Positions 7,671 through 17,234 of a stretch of DNA of 64,000 bases are shown piece by piece. Position numbers and translations under genes: made by a program. A model generated the notes under the pieces. It saw only the letters and a program-made list of their open reading frames with translations. It did not search any database and was not told where the DNA came from. This stretch comes from Myxococcales bacterium. Lineage in GTDB: Bacteria; Myxococcota; Myxococcia; Myxococcales; Myxococcaceae. Numbering within the stretch: the first letter of the stretch is position 1; each line of letters begins with the position of its first letter. The DNA lies in the NCBI GenBank assembly GCA_016191815.1, contig JACPVI010000025.1:1-64000 (forward strand), in the 5' to 3' direction.

Positions 7671-10130
7671 ATGGTTCGTCGCGCGGCTATTTCGCTGGCG
7701 CTCCTGAGCCTGTCGGCCTGTGGGCGAAAAGAGCCCTCCTACGACGGCCCGTGCACGCTGGAGCTGGCCGACCGAGGCGAGGTCCGGGTCTTCGTGGTGG
7801 GGCATCGGCTCTCCTTGGCCGACGCCGAGAGCTACGAGGCGTTCGAGGCATCATTCCGCCGGCACCTTTCGGTCATCAAGCCGTGCCTGTCGCGCTCGAG
7901 GCCGAACTTGCTCCTGTTCCCGGAGGACTCGGGGCTCGTGGCGTGGTTCCTCGGACAGCGGGCGCTGCTCGCCCGAGGCGCCTCGGACAGCGAATCGGCT
8001 TTCAATGGCCTCTACGCCCAGAATTTCCGCGCGGCGGATGCCTACCGGCTGCGGTTCCCGGGCATCTCCGCCGCGCGGTCGCTCACCCTCGCCGGGGGAG
8101 ACGTGGCCTGGCGCGCCATGGAAAGGACTTTCGGGCGCATCGCCCGCGAGCTGGACGCCCACGTCATCACCTCGGCGAACCTGCCCTACGCCGAGCGGAC
8201 GGCCGATCCGGCGCTGGCGGCGGTTTTCCGAGATCCGGACGCCGAAGGAGACACCTACGTGGCCACCAGCCCCGAGGTGCGGAACGCCGCGCTGCTCTAC
8301 GGGCCCGACGGGCGGCTTCAAGGTCGCATCGACAAGGTCTACCTCACCGACCCGGAGGAGCAGCTCCTCGACATGAACAACAACCCGCTCGAGGAGTTGG
8401 GGGCGTTCGAGCTGCCCTACGGCAAGGTGGGCGCGGCGATCTCCCGCGACGCGTTCTACCCGCCGTTCCTCCAGCGGATGGAGGATCTCGGCGTCGAGCT
8501 GGTGGTGCAGCCGGAGGCCTGGAGCGGATGGACCATCGAGCAGCTCCCCGGCGACTGGCTGCCGGACGTCATCTTGAGCTCGGGGTGGGTGCACACCCAG
8601 AAGTACCGCGGCTTCCGGTACAGCGCTGCGCCGATGCTCACCGGGAACCTGCTCGACTTCATGTTCGACGGCCAGACCTGGATCTCCCACAAGCTCGAGC
8701 CGGGGCAACCCGCGCGCGGTTTCGTGGGCAGCCTCCCCCTCGCGGGCTGGCTCAAGATGGGGCCGTGGGCCTTCGAGGATCCGGCCGTCGCGGATCCCTC
8801 CCTGTCGCTCGGAGATCGGCGGGCGCGGCTGCGCCAGCTCGGCAAGCGGATGCGCGCGGGCTCGGGCGCGCCCGAGGAGGGCCGGTACGCTGACACGGTG
8901 ATCGCTGCGGATCTGGAGTTGTACGGAGACAGTCGCCAGCCGCCCCTCAAGCCGGTCTCCGGGGCCGCGGGGGCGGGCTCGGTCGAGGTCGCCCCGTCCG
9001 CGCGAGGGAACCAGACGGGCCCGGACGCCGCGTACGATGCGGCAGGGACGCTCTACGCGGTCTGGAGCGATTCGCGGAGCGGCCTTCCGCGCGTCTTTTC
9101 TGCGACCTCCGCCGACGACGGAGCCACCTGGACCTCGGCGAGAGAGGTGGAGGCCGGCCGGCCGGGCCCGCAGCTGCGGCCTTCGGTGGCAGCGGGGAGA
9201 ACGGGCGAGGTGCTGGTCGCTTGGCAACAGCGCCTCGGAGAGCGCGAGCGCATCGTGGTCGCGGTGTCTACCGACGGGGCGGCGAGCTTCCGCGCGGCGC
9301 CGCTGGAGGAGGGCGGCGTCACCGCCTGGCCTCCCAGCGGCGCCGGCACTTCTCAGTGGGAGCCTGACGCGGCGATGGCGCCGGGCGGCGCGGCGGCGAT
9401 CGCATTCACCGACTTCCGCAGTGGGCTCGCGCCGAGGGTTCGGCTCGCGTGCGCCGGTTCGCTCTCGGCAGGTCTCGGCGCCTCTGGGCCCGTCGACGAG
9501 AGCACTGCCGGGCTGCCCAGGGTGCAGCCCTCGCAGGTCCAGCCCACTGTCACATTCACCGCGGGAGGGCTCGCGGTTGCGTGGATCGACTACCGTGAGC
9601 GCGACTGGCAGGTCTACGCCTCGGTGGGCAACGGCTGCGGCCAGCTCGGTCCGGCAGAGCGAGTGACCGAGGACAGCGACTTCGAGGTGTTGGCCGCCGA
9701 TCCGCAGCTCGCGGCGGGAGCTTCGGGCGAGCTGCTGCTTGCCTGGGACGAGATCCGCAACCGCCGAGGGCATACGGACGTCCGGCTGGCGATCCGCGGA
9801 ACCAACTGGCAGACGGGGCCGCGCTTGCAGTCCGGCGCGGACGAAGGCGCGTTCTCGAGTCGCTTCCGGCCGTCGGCAGCGAGCGTCTCGGGCCGCTACC
9901 GGTTGGTCTTCCAGGACACCGCCTACTCGAAGAACGGCCTCGGAGCCGCGGTGATCAAGCCCACGGTGGTAAGCCTCGAGGAGCAGGGCCGCTTCGACGA
10001 CACCGGCTCCTCGCCCAACCAACTCACCCGTCCGCGGATCGCCGCGAGGCAGGATCACTCGCGCGCAGTGGTGCTGTTCGAAGACGACCGGGCTGGCTGG
10101 AGCCGCGTGCGCGCGTCGACCATCCCGTGA
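7671..10130 (+). CDS. lipoprotein: nitrilase-like domain (Cys to Ser) fused to an Asp-box beta-propeller
   Basis: An 819-residue protein with a lipobox ending in Cys17 (LLSLSAC). Residues ~35-400 follow the carbon-nitrogen hydrolase (nitrilase) fold: Glu85 in LLLFPED and Lys222 in GRIDKVYL match two catalytic positions. The expected nucleophile segment reads GAAISRDAFYP, so Ser258 stands where the catalytic Cys normally lies. Residues ~440-819 look like a sialidase-type propeller with Asp-boxes such as SADDGATW and STDGAASF. The predicted product is a membrane-anchored, probably outer-surface, protein in which the nitrilase part may bind rather than hydrolyse. Stand-alone gene; function unknown. 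Confidence 0.7.
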   Translation: MVRRAAISLALLSLSACGRKEPSYDGPCTLELADRGEVRVFVVGHRLSLADAESYEAFEASFRRHLSVIKPCLSRSRPNLLLFPEDSGLVAWFLGQRALLARGASDSESAFNGLYAQNFRAADAYRLRFPGISAARSLTLAGGDVAWRAMERTFGRIARELDAHVITSANLPYAERTADPALAAVFRDPDAEGDTYVATSPEVRNAALLYGPDGRLQGRIDKVYLTDPEEQLLDMNNNPLEELGAFELPYGKVGAAISRDAFYPPFLQRMEDLGVELVVQPEAWSGWTIEQLPGDWLPDVILSSGWVHTQKYRGFRYSAAPMLTGNLLDFMFDGQTWISHKLEPGQPARGFVGSLPLAGWLKMGPWAFEDPAVADPSLSLGDRRARLRQLGKRMRAGSGAPEEGRYADTVIAADLELYGDSRQPPLKPVSGAAGAGSVEVAPSARGNQTGPDAAYDAAGTLYAVWSDSRSGLPRVFSATSADDGATWTSAREVEAGRPGPQLRPSVAAGRTGEVLVAWQQRLGERERIVVAVSTDGAASFRAAPLEEGGVTAWPPSGAGTSQWEPDAAMAPGGAAAIAFTDFRSGLAPRVRLACAGSLSAGLGASGPVDESTAGLPRVQPSQVQPTVTFTAGGLAVAWIDYRERDWQVYASVGNGCGQLGPAERVTEDSDFEVLAADPQLAAGASGELLLAWDEIRNRRGHTDVRLAIRGTNWQTGPRLQSGADEGAFSSRFRPSAASVSGRYRLVFQDTAYSKNGLGAAVIKPTVVSLEEQGRFDDTGSSPNQLTRPRIAARQDHSRAVVLFEDDRAGWSRVRASTIP

Positions 10131-10279
10131 GGCCGCTCATTCCCCCGGGACAGTCGGGCACCACCGGGTCCGATCCTGGGCCGGGTGCCGCGCCGCGGCG
10201 ATTCTGGGCGTACTTTGCCTCGGAATACGAGGCGAACTACGCCCAGAACGTTAGCGAGCTGGGCGATGACGCAGTGGCG

Positions 10280-10912
10280 CTAGGGCGAGGGGAATCGGTA
10301 CCTCGCGCCCACGGCGAATCCCACGGCTCCGCGCTTGAAAGGGCTGAGCCAGGGGGCAGAGGCGCCGCGCGTGTCGTAGAACGGGTCGTGCCAGCGCGCC
10401 TCGAGTTGCAGCCCGAGGCGGCCGAATTGCACCTCTTCGCCCAGGGCGGGGGCCAGCACCACCCGCTTCTCCCAGAGGCTCCACTGCGCGGTGAGATCCA
10501 CGTAACTCAGAAACCGCTCGCGCAAGAGCCAGCTCGCGGTGGCGCTCGCGTCCGCGTAGAGCAGGGCGCCATCCGAAAAATGGGTGAAGGCGTAGCCTCG
10601 AGCTCCGAGGCTCACGGCGGGCGCGCCTCCCCGCTGCTCCATCGCGAGGAAGCTTCCTCCTAGGTCGAAGCCGGCCAAGCGGTAGGTGGCAAGGGTGGTG
10701 AGGTGGGTGTGCGCGGAGAGGTCGGCCTTCTCCGCGATGCCATAGCTCGCGCCGGCGGTGGCCAAGGGCAGCGGGATGGGCGCCCCCATCACGACTGCGG
10801 GCCCGGCGAGCGCCGCCTCGACCGCGAGCACGCCTCTGGGCGTCGGCCTCGCGCGCGTGATGAGGCCGCAACCGCTCGTCAGCATCAGGGCAGTGGCCAG
10901 CAGCGCGCGCAT
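10280..10912 (-). CDS. hypothetical lipoprotein, beta-rich
   Basis: A 210-residue protein starting MRALLATALMLTSGC, a clear lipobox ending in Cys15. The rest is rich in alternating hydrophobic and Gly/aromatic residues and ends with an aromatic-containing strand (ARYRFPSP), which suggests a small outer-membrane or barrel-like protein. Longer upstream frames exist, but the ATG at 10912 places the lipobox at the N-terminus. Convergent with the nitrilase-propeller gene and divergent from the M16 pair. No family recognised. Confidence 0.6.
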   Translation of the reverse strand: MRALLATALMLTSGCGLITRARPTPRGVLAVEAALAGPAVVMGAPIPLPLATAGASYGIAEKADLSAHTHLTTLATYRLAGFDLGGSFLAMEQRGGAPAVSLGARGYAFTHFSDGALLYADASATASWLLRERFLSYVDLTAQWSLWEKRVVLAPALGEEVQFGRLGLQLEARWHDPFYDTRGASAPWLSPFKRGAVGFAVGARYRFPSP

Positions 10913-11144
10913 CGGCCGCGCGACCTTACCCGACTCGTACCCGGCAGTCCCGAATCGGCGGCCGCGCCGCCAGGGCAATCGAGCTCTCGCAACAGCAACC
11001 GGGTTCGGGGAGAAGCCGACCGTCCTGACCGCGCCGCCTAGGGGAGGCAGGGAGGCGCCAGTCGCTCTCGGATCGACCACCGCCGGACGGTGGCGATCGA
11101 TTTCTCTCGCCCGCGCGGCGCCGAACGGCTCTCATCCGCTCCGA

Positions 11145-12680
11145 ATGAGATCGCACCTCGCCGCGGCGCTGCTCGTCCTGATGCCGCCCTCGCCTGCCCC
11201 TGCGGAGGTGAGTCTCTCCTCGCTCGTCCACGAGCACACGCTCGAGAACGGCATGAAGTGGCTCATCGTCGAACGGCACCAGGCGCCGGTCTTCACCGGC
11301 TTCGTGCGGGTGCGCGCCGGAGGGGCCGACGAGGAGCCCGGCTACACCGGGCTTGCGCACCTGTTCGAGCACATGGCCTTCAAGGGCACGCCGGTGCTCG
11401 GCACCAGTGACTTCGAGGCGGAGAAGGTGCTCCTTCGTCGGATCGCCGAGGTGGGCGACCGGCTGGCCGCGCTGGAGCGGGCGGGCAAGGGCGAAGGAGA
11501 GGGGGCGAAGGCGGCCCGGGCGCGCCTCCAGGAGCTGTCGGCGGAGCACTCTCGCCTGATCGACGAGAACGCGCTGGCGACCCTATACCAGCTCAACGGC
11601 GCGGCCGGCCTCAACGCCACCACCGACAAGGACCTCACCAGCTACTTCGTCAGCCTTCCGAAGAATCGGCTGGAGCTTTGGGCCACCGTCGAGGCCCAGA
11701 GGCTGGCCTCCCCGGTCCTGCGCGACTTCTACACCGAGCGCGACGTGGTGATGGAGGAGCGACGGACCAGCATCGACTCCAGCCCGCTCGGCGCCCTCTA
11801 CGAGGAGCTGCTTCAGATCTCCTTCACCTCCAGCCCCTACCGCTGGCCGACCGTCGGGTACCAGGACGATCTCGCGGCGATGACGCTCTCGCGGGCGCAC
11901 GAGTTCCACGAGCGCTATTACGTGCCTTCGAACGCGGTGGGCTGCATCGCCGGAGACGTCCGGGTCGCGGAGTTGGTCCCGTTGCTCGAGCGGACCTTCG
12001 GCGCCATCCCCGCAGGCCCGGCGGTACCCGGGCCGCTGTTCGCCGAGCCGCCCCAGCGCGCCGCACGGAGATCGAAGGTCACCTTCGACGCCAGCCCGCG
12101 CCTCGCGCTCGCCTTCCGGAAGCCGCCCCCGCCTGAGCGGGACGACTACGTCTTCGACGTGCTGCAGGTGCTCCTGGGTGAGGGGCGCACCGGCAGGCTC
12201 CACCGGCGCCTGGTGATCAAGGACCGTCTCGCCCAGGGAGTCGGCGTGTTCGGCGGGCCGGGGGCACGGCTGCCCAACCTGTTCATCGTGCTCGTGACGC
12301 CGCTCGGAGATGCTCGGATCGACGAGATCGAGCGCGCGGTGTGGGAGGAGCTGGAGCGCTTGAAGAGCGAGCCGGTCGCCTCGCGGGAGCTCGAGAAGGT
12401 CAGGAATCGCGTCAGCGCCGACCACGCCCGATCGCTCGAGACGAACGCCGGGCTGGCGAGCGTCCTCTCCTACTCGCAGGCGGTGGTCGGCGATTGGCGT
12501 TACGCGGTGGAGCACCCCAAGGTGATCGAGTCGATCACCGCCGAGGACGTCCAGCGGGTCGCCCGGCAGTACTTCACCGCCCAGAACGGCGCTGTGGCCG
12601 AGATCGGCCGGCCACGGCCCACCGCACCCAAGCCCAAGCCGCCGCCGCGCGCTGCGGCGCAGACCGGGGGCGCGCCATGA
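11145..12680 (+). CDS. secreted M16-family zinc peptidase, catalytic subunit
   Basis: A 511-residue protein with a signal peptide starting MRSHLAAALLVLMPPS. It has the inverted zinc motif HLFEH (72-76) of family M16 (insulinase/pitrilysin/processing peptidase). The third ligand is probably Glu183 in TVEAQRL. The gap between them is ~30 residues longer than usual because of a charged helical insert (residues ~95-140). The start at 11145 was chosen because it begins the signal peptide; upstream in-frame codons give no sensible sequence. Its stop overlaps the start of the next gene (ATGA), so the two are made together, as expected for a two-subunit M16B peptidase acting in the periplasm. Confidence 0.9.
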   Translation: MRSHLAAALLVLMPPSPAPAEVSLSSLVHEHTLENGMKWLIVERHQAPVFTGFVRVRAGGADEEPGYTGLAHLFEHMAFKGTPVLGTSDFEAEKVLLRRIAEVGDRLAALERAGKGEGEGAKAARARLQELSAEHSRLIDENALATLYQLNGAAGLNATTDKDLTSYFVSLPKNRLELWATVEAQRLASPVLRDFYTERDVVMEERRTSIDSSPLGALYEELLQISFTSSPYRWPTVGYQDDLAAMTLSRAHEFHERYYVPSNAVGCIAGDVRVAELVPLLERTFGAIPAGPAVPGPLFAEPPQRAARRSKVTFDASPRLALAFRKPPPPERDDYVFDVLQVLLGEGRTGRLHRRLVIKDRLAQGVGVFGGPGARLPNLFIVLVTPLGDARIDEIERAVWEELERLKSEPVASRELEKVRNRVSADHARSLETNAGLASVLSYSQAVVGDWRYAVEHPKVIESITAEDVQRVARQYFTAQNGAVAEIGRPRPTAPKPKPPPRAAAQTGGAP

Positions 12681-14311
12681 ACACGGTGTCATGTCCTCGG
12701 CTGGGCGCGGTGCGCTTCGCCGAAGAGCGCCTGCGCCGGAGCCGACCGCATTGCTACTCGCGGCAAGCACCCAGGCGTGCGCGGCGGTCCTTTTGGGGGT
12801 GGTGGCTGGCGGCGGCGCTGCTCGCGGCCGGCTGCGCGGCGGTATCGGAGGAACAGCGGCCTGCCAAGGAGGTCGCGACCAAGCGCCACCCGCCGCTCGA
12901 GGGTGAACCTCAGAAGCCGCCCCCTGAGCGTGCGGTGGGCTACTTCCCGCTGCCCGCGCCCCTGGCGATCGATCCCCGAAACATCGCCATCCCCGGACTC
13001 GACTTCGGCGTGATCAAGCCCGAGCCGGTTCGGCTCGACAACGGGCTTGTGGTGTACCTTTCGGAAGATCACGCAGCGCCACTGATTACCCTCCGCGCGC
13101 TGGTGTGGGCAGGCTCGGTGGACGAGCCCGCGGAGAAGCTAGGGGTTGCAGATCTCACCTTCGATCTTCTCGCCACAGGAGGGGCGGGCGGGATCGCCGC
13201 CGACGCCCTCGACGAGCTGCTCGAGTACTACGCCGCTGACGCCGCCGGCGGAGCCTCGGACGAGTACTCCACCTTCAGCCTGAACCTCCGCAGCGCCGAT
13301 CTCGGGCGGCTGTTCCCGGTGTTCGCCGACATGCTCCTGCGGCCAAGGTTCCAGCGGGACAGGTTCGAGATCGCGCTGGGACGCTTCGTGGAGGGCGTCC
13401 GCCGGCGGCCGGACAGCCCGGAGGGCCTCGCCTACCGTGCGCTGGAGAAGGCCGTGTTCGGCCCCGACGCGCCATTCGGCCGGGAACACACCGAGAAGAC
13501 GCTGCGCGCCATCTCACTCGAGGAGGTGCGCGCCTTCCACCGGCGCGCCGTGGTGCCCAAGGCCGTCCTGCTCTTGGCGAGCGGCGATTTCGATCGGAGC
13601 GAGCTGATCGATCTCGTCCGCCGGCACTTCGGCGAGTGGAAGGGCGGAGAGCGGCACGCCCGGGACCTCGGCGGCCCCTCGAAACTCGGCCGCAGGGTGC
13701 TCTTCGTCCCCAAGGACACCGCGCAGGCGCGGATCCGCATCGGCGGCCACGGCTTCCAGCGGCTCTCCCCGCGCGAGTATTCCATCCGAGTCGCCAACAC
13801 CGCGATCGGCAGCGCCTTCGTCGGCCGCCTCTACCGCGAGGTGAGGGACGCAAAGGGGCTCGCCTATTCGGCCTACTCCGCCGTCCACCCCGGCCCGACC
13901 GGTGGAATGTTCTTCGCGGGAGCGGACACGAGGCCGGGGGCGGCCGCGCAAGCGATCGAGGCCATCCTGCAGGTCCTCGCGGGCGCCGCGGGATCGAATC
14001 CCATCAGCAAGGCCGAGGTCTCCAGCGGGGCGGACATGTTCCTCAACTCCTTCGCCTTCCGGTTCGACTCGGCCGAGAAGATCGTCCGCGAGAAGGCGGT
14101 GTTCGATCTGTTCGGATACCCGCAGGACTACCTCGACACCTTCCGCGATCGGATCGCCGAGGTCGACGAGAGGGCTGCGCTCGAGGCGATCCGCTCGCTG
14201 GTGAGGGAAGAGGAGCTGCAGATCGTCGTGGTCGGGCCCGGCGATCGGATCGGGGACCTGTCGCGCTTCGGGCCGGTCACCACCATCGCCGACGTCGAAG
14301 CCTTCCGCTGA
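12677..14311 (+). CDS. M16-family lipoprotein without zinc motif, partner subunit
   Basis: A 544-residue protein. A membrane segment rich in Trp/Ala/Leu ends in the lipobox LLAAGC (Cys53). At the place of the HXXEH motif it reads GVADLTFDLL, so zinc cannot bind there and this is the non-catalytic member of the pair. The C-terminal half keeps the usual M16 substrate-chamber segments (RLYREVRDAKGLAYS). The ATG at 12677 overlaps the upstream stop. The ~45 residues before the membrane segment are unusual for a lipoprotein signal, so translation might start later. Likely anchors the catalytic subunit at the membrane (inference). Confidence 0.87.
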   Translation: MNTVSCPRLGAVRFAEERLRRSRPHCYSRQAPRRARRSFWGWWLAAALLAAGCAAVSEEQRPAKEVATKRHPPLEGEPQKPPPERAVGYFPLPAPLAIDPRNIAIPGLDFGVIKPEPVRLDNGLVVYLSEDHAAPLITLRALVWAGSVDEPAEKLGVADLTFDLLATGGAGGIAADALDELLEYYAADAAGGASDEYSTFSLNLRSADLGRLFPVFADMLLRPRFQRDRFEIALGRFVEGVRRRPDSPEGLAYRALEKAVFGPDAPFGREHTEKTLRAISLEEVRAFHRRAVVPKAVLLLASGDFDRSELIDLVRRHFGEWKGGERHARDLGGPSKLGRRVLFVPKDTAQARIRIGGHGFQRLSPREYSIRVANTAIGSAFVGRLYREVRDAKGLAYSAYSAVHPGPTGGMFFAGADTRPGAAAQAIEAILQVLAGAAGSNPISKAEVSSGADMFLNSFAFRFDSAEKIVREKAVFDLFGYPQDYLDTFRDRIAEVDERAALEAIRSLVREEELQIVVVGPGDRIGDLSRFGPVTTIADVEAFR

Positions 14312-14400
14312 CGTTTTCTTGACCGATCGATCAGCGCCTCTACCATCTCTACATCGAGCTTCATCGATGCAGCGGGCTGTGGCACGCCGCGGAGGACTGG

Positions 14401-14727
14401 ATGAGCGAGAAGCGCAAGTCGGGTCGGGTCGCCTTGGACATCTACCTCAACAAGTACGTCGCCGGAGTGCCGTACATGGCGCGCACCTCCGACATCAGCC
14501 CCGAGGGGCTGAACCTCGCGCACCTGATCGAGCCGCAGGTGCCTGGCAAGAGGGTCGGGCTCCAGTTCCAGCTCCCTGGCTCGGAGGAGATCATCTACGC
14601 CGAAGGCGAAATAGTTCGCGAGTGGATCGGCGGCGGCGCCGAGGGCTCGGGGATTCGTTTTACCTTGCTCACCGAGCGGCACCGCCGGCTCATCGACCAG
14701 TACATCACCGGGCACGACGCGGACTGA
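14401..14727 (+). CDS. PilZ-domain protein (c-di-GMP receptor candidate)
   Basis: A 108-residue single PilZ domain. It has both ligand motifs: RKSGR (RxxxR) near the N-terminus and DISPEG (DxSxxG). The strands that follow (VGLQFQLPG, GIRFTLL) are typical. Such proteins bind cyclic di-GMP and control motility or secretion through a partner. No partner is adjacent. A diguanylate cyclase and a second PilZ protein lie further along the window. Confidence 0.88.
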   Translation: MSEKRKSGRVALDIYLNKYVAGVPYMARTSDISPEGLNLAHLIEPQVPGKRVGLQFQLPGSEEIIYAEGEIVREWIGGGAEGSGIRFTLLTERHRRLIDQYITGHDAD

Positions 14728-14851
14728 TGAAGCGGAGGAAACGCCGGAGCGGCAAGGCAGTCAGGTCCGCGGCCGCCTTGACCGCCACCTCCTCCGCCGG
14801 TTGAATGTCGGAGTTCGAAGCGCCGTCCGCCGGCGCTCGGGAGGCCGCGCG

Positions 14852-15637
14852 ATGCGCTCACTCCGACTGCTTCTGGTGCTCCTGCCGTGGTCTGCCCTCG
14901 GCCAAGAGGGCAAGGCCCCGAAAAAAGCAGAGAAACCGACCCCGGGCGTCAGCTGGCAGGGCCAGGTGGTCATGGCCACCGGTTCCGGCGCGCCGGACAT
15001 GAAGGCCGCCAACCCCGCCCAGGCGAGGCTGGGCGCCGAGCGGGCGGCGCAGTTGGACGCGTTCCGAAACCTGCTCGAGCAGGTCAAGGGCGTCCACGTC
15101 AGCGCCGGCAAGACCGTGGGCGAGGCGATGGCCAAGGACGAGGTCCGCGGCAAGGTGGAAGGGGTGATCCGCGGCTTCAAGGTGACCGGGAAGCGGTACT
15201 TCACGGACAGCGGAGTGGAGCTCGACGTCGAGGTGCCGCTCGCGGCGATCGCCGAGGCGATCGTCCAGCCCGCGCCAGCCGCGGAGGCGATCGGCCTCAA
15301 GACCGACGGCGAGCGGAAGAACACCGGCCTGGTGGTCGATGCCCGCGGGCTCAAGGTGGTGCCCGCGCTCGGCCCCAGGCTGATCGACGAGTCCGGCAAG
15401 CAGCTCTACGGCCCGGAGACGGTGGCGCCCGACGCGCGCAAGCAGAGCGGAGTGGCGGTGTACGCCTCGAGCCTCGACGAGGCGAAGCGGAGCACCCGCG
15501 CCGGCGAGAAGCCGCTGGTGATCAAGGCGGCCAAGGCGGAGGGCAGCGACCTCATCGTCCCCGCCGGCGAGGTGAAACGGGTGCTCGAGGCGAACAGCAG
15601 CTACCTGGCCGAGGGCCGGGTGGTGATCGTGATGTGA
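14852..15637 (+). CDS. secreted LPP20-like protein
   Basis: A 261-residue protein with a signal peptide (MRSLRLLLVLLPWSALGQ). Residues ~45-150 match the LPP20/FlgT-N type fold: an Ala-rich helix with repeated ArgAla (RLGAERAAQLDAFRNLLEQ), then a VKGVHVSAGKTV segment and a strand pair. The C-terminal ~110 residues end in strands (LAEGRVVIVM). The ATG at 14852 is chosen because it begins the signal peptide. It is first in a same-strand set with the FlgT-N-like, PEGA and FecR genes, so a role in an envelope assembly is likely. Exact function unknown. Confidence 0.65.
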   Translation: MRSLRLLLVLLPWSALGQEGKAPKKAEKPTPGVSWQGQVVMATGSGAPDMKAANPAQARLGAERAAQLDAFRNLLEQVKGVHVSAGKTVGEAMAKDEVRGKVEGVIRGFKVTGKRYFTDSGVELDVEVPLAAIAEAIVQPAPAAEAIGLKTDGERKNTGLVVDARGLKVVPALGPRLIDESGKQLYGPETVAPDARKQSGVAVYASSLDEAKRSTRAGEKPLVIKAAKAEGSDLIVPAGEVKRVLEANSSYLAEGRVVIVM

Positions 15638-15660
15638 CGGCCGGACCTGCGAGGCGAACC

Positions 15661-16845
15661 ATGAAGGCACTCCCGCGCGTGCTCCCGATGCTGGTCCTGG
15701 CCACAGGCGCCTTCGCCGCGGCTCCCCATGAGTTGGTGACCAAGGAGGCCACCGGCGAGGCGGCGATCGTCGACGGGAACGAGGCCCGCGCCGAGCGAGA
15801 GGCCACCGACCGAGCGCTCCGAAACGCCGTGGAGCAGGTGGCCGGCGTCTTGGTCTCGGCGGACACGCTCACCCGCAACAGCCAGCTCATCAGCGACCGG
15901 ATCTTCGCCAAGTCCGCCGGCTACGTCCGGAAGTACGCCGTGCTCTCCAAGCGGAAGGAGGGCGGGGTGATGCTGGTGACGGTCAAGGCGGACGTCGGGG
16001 CGGCCGAGCTGGATCAGGACCTGGCCGCGGTCCAGCGGCTGGTGGACGCGCTGGGCCGGAGGCGCCTGGTGATCGTCACCCACGAGAACGCCATCGACGA
16101 GAAGGGCATCGCCACCAAGAGCGAGGTGATGGCCACCGTGCTCACCGAAGCCTTCCGCAAGGACGGCTGGACGATCCGCGACGAGAAGTTCGGGGAGAAG
16201 CTCCAGCTCGCCGCGGGCGTGGCCCTGGGCGCGCCCCAGGCCAAGGAGATCGGCAAGCAGTCGCAGGCCGACTACATCCTCTACGGCACGGTCAACTTCC
16301 GCTACCAGCCGCCCGATCCCAAGTGGGGCCAGGTCGACCCGCAGGGGAGGACGCTCGTCTTCCACGTCACCGGTGAGTACGACCTCGCCTTCTTCGCCAC
16401 CGACAGCGGCGTGCAGATCGCCAAGGTGGTCGGCAAGTTCAACACCGGAGACATGGGGAAGAAGGGCTCGGCGATCATCTCCTACGAGCGGACCGCTCAC
16501 GACATCGCGCTCTCGCACGGGGAAAAGGTGATCGCCCAGGTGCGCGGCGCCGTGGTGGAGCACCTGAGGGACGCCGAGGTCAGCGGCACCAAGGTGGTGG
16601 TGAGCGTGGTCGGCCTGCCCGACTACGCCGCGGTCCAGGACTTCAAGAAGTCGGTCGCCAAGCTCACCAACGTGAAGGGCGTCACTCCCGGCACCTTCCG
16701 CGAGGGGAAGGCCGAGTTCGATCTCACCTACCTCGGCACCACCAGCGACCTCGCCGACGTGCTGGGAACGGCGAAGTTCAAGAAGCAGAAGATCTCGGTC
16801 GTCGGCGTCACCACCAACACCGTGCAGGTCGCGGTGGGCAAGTGA
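15661..16845 (+). CDS. secreted FlgT-N/LPP20-like envelope protein
   Basis: A 394-residue protein with a signal peptide (MKALPRVLPMLVLATGAFA). Residues ~28-120 look like the FlgT N-terminal/LPP20 domain: EATDRALRNAVEQVAGVLVS, then SDRIFAKSAGYV and a VTVKADV strand. A middle part (~130-290) contains ADYILYGTVNF, as in lipoprotein-type assembly factors. The last ~90 residues form a small alpha/beta domain. It lies 23 bases after the LPP20-like gene, and its stop overlaps the GTG start of the PEGA gene. No flagellar genes are nearby, so FlgT function itself is not claimed. Confidence 0.68.
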   Translation: MKALPRVLPMLVLATGAFAAAPHELVTKEATGEAAIVDGNEARAEREATDRALRNAVEQVAGVLVSADTLTRNSQLISDRIFAKSAGYVRKYAVLSKRKEGGVMLVTVKADVGAAELDQDLAAVQRLVDALGRRRLVIVTHENAIDEKGIATKSEVMATVLTEAFRKDGWTIRDEKFGEKLQLAAGVALGAPQAKEIGKQSQADYILYGTVNFRYQPPDPKWGQVDPQGRTLVFHVTGEYDLAFFATDSGVQIAKVVGKFNTGDMGKKGSAIISYERTAHDIALSHGEKVIAQVRGAVVEHLRDAEVSGTKVVVSVVGLPDYAAVQDFKKSVAKLTNVKGVTPGTFREGKAEFDLTYLGTTSDLADVLGTAKFKKQKISVVGVTTNTVQVAVGK

Positions 16846-17234
16846 GGGCGTTGGTGTCCGCGATCGCGGTGGGACTCATCGCGTGCGCGGCGAAGTCTCC
16901 GGTGGTCGAGCGGGCGCGGGAAGCGTTGGAAGACGCCTCGGCGGCGCCCGGAGAGCTGAAGCTCTCGTGCTGGCCCTCCGACGCCATGGTCCTGGTAGAC
17001 GGACTCCCCCGAGGCCACTGCCGCGACTTTGCCGCGCCGGAGCGGCGGCTCTACGTGGGAGGCGGGGAGCACCTCCTCGAGGTGAAGAAGCCGATGTTTC
17101 ACCCCTACCGGGGCACCTACGACCCCGGCGGGGCCAAGGCGGCGCTCACGGTCCAGCTGCAGCCCCACGGCGGCGAATTCGGCACGGGCCTCGGGAGGGT
17201 GGGGGAGACCGTCACACCCCCGCGAATGCGATGA
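16842..17234 (+). CDS. small PEGA-like lipoprotein
   Basis: A 130-residue protein starting at a GTG that overlaps the previous stop (GTGA). It has a short signal with a lipobox-like GLIAC. Residues ~38-105 fit the PEGA domain: LSCWPSDAMVLVDGLPRG, then a GGGEHLLEVKK strand. PEGA domains are small surface folds often linked to sugar- or peptide-binding envelope proteins. Its stop overlaps the ATG of the FecR gene (ATGA), so the genes are translationally coupled. Confidence 0.6.
   Translation: MRALVSAIAVGLIACAAKSPVVERAREALEDASAAPGELKLSCWPSDAMVLVDGLPRGHCRDFAAPERRLYVGGGEHLLEVKKPMFHPYRGTYDPGGAKAALTVQLQPHGGEFGTGLGRVGETVTPPRMR

Noticed and set aside
15661-16845. True flagellar FlgT
   Set aside because: Only the N-terminal domain resembles FlgT/LPP20, and there are no flagellar genes in the window.
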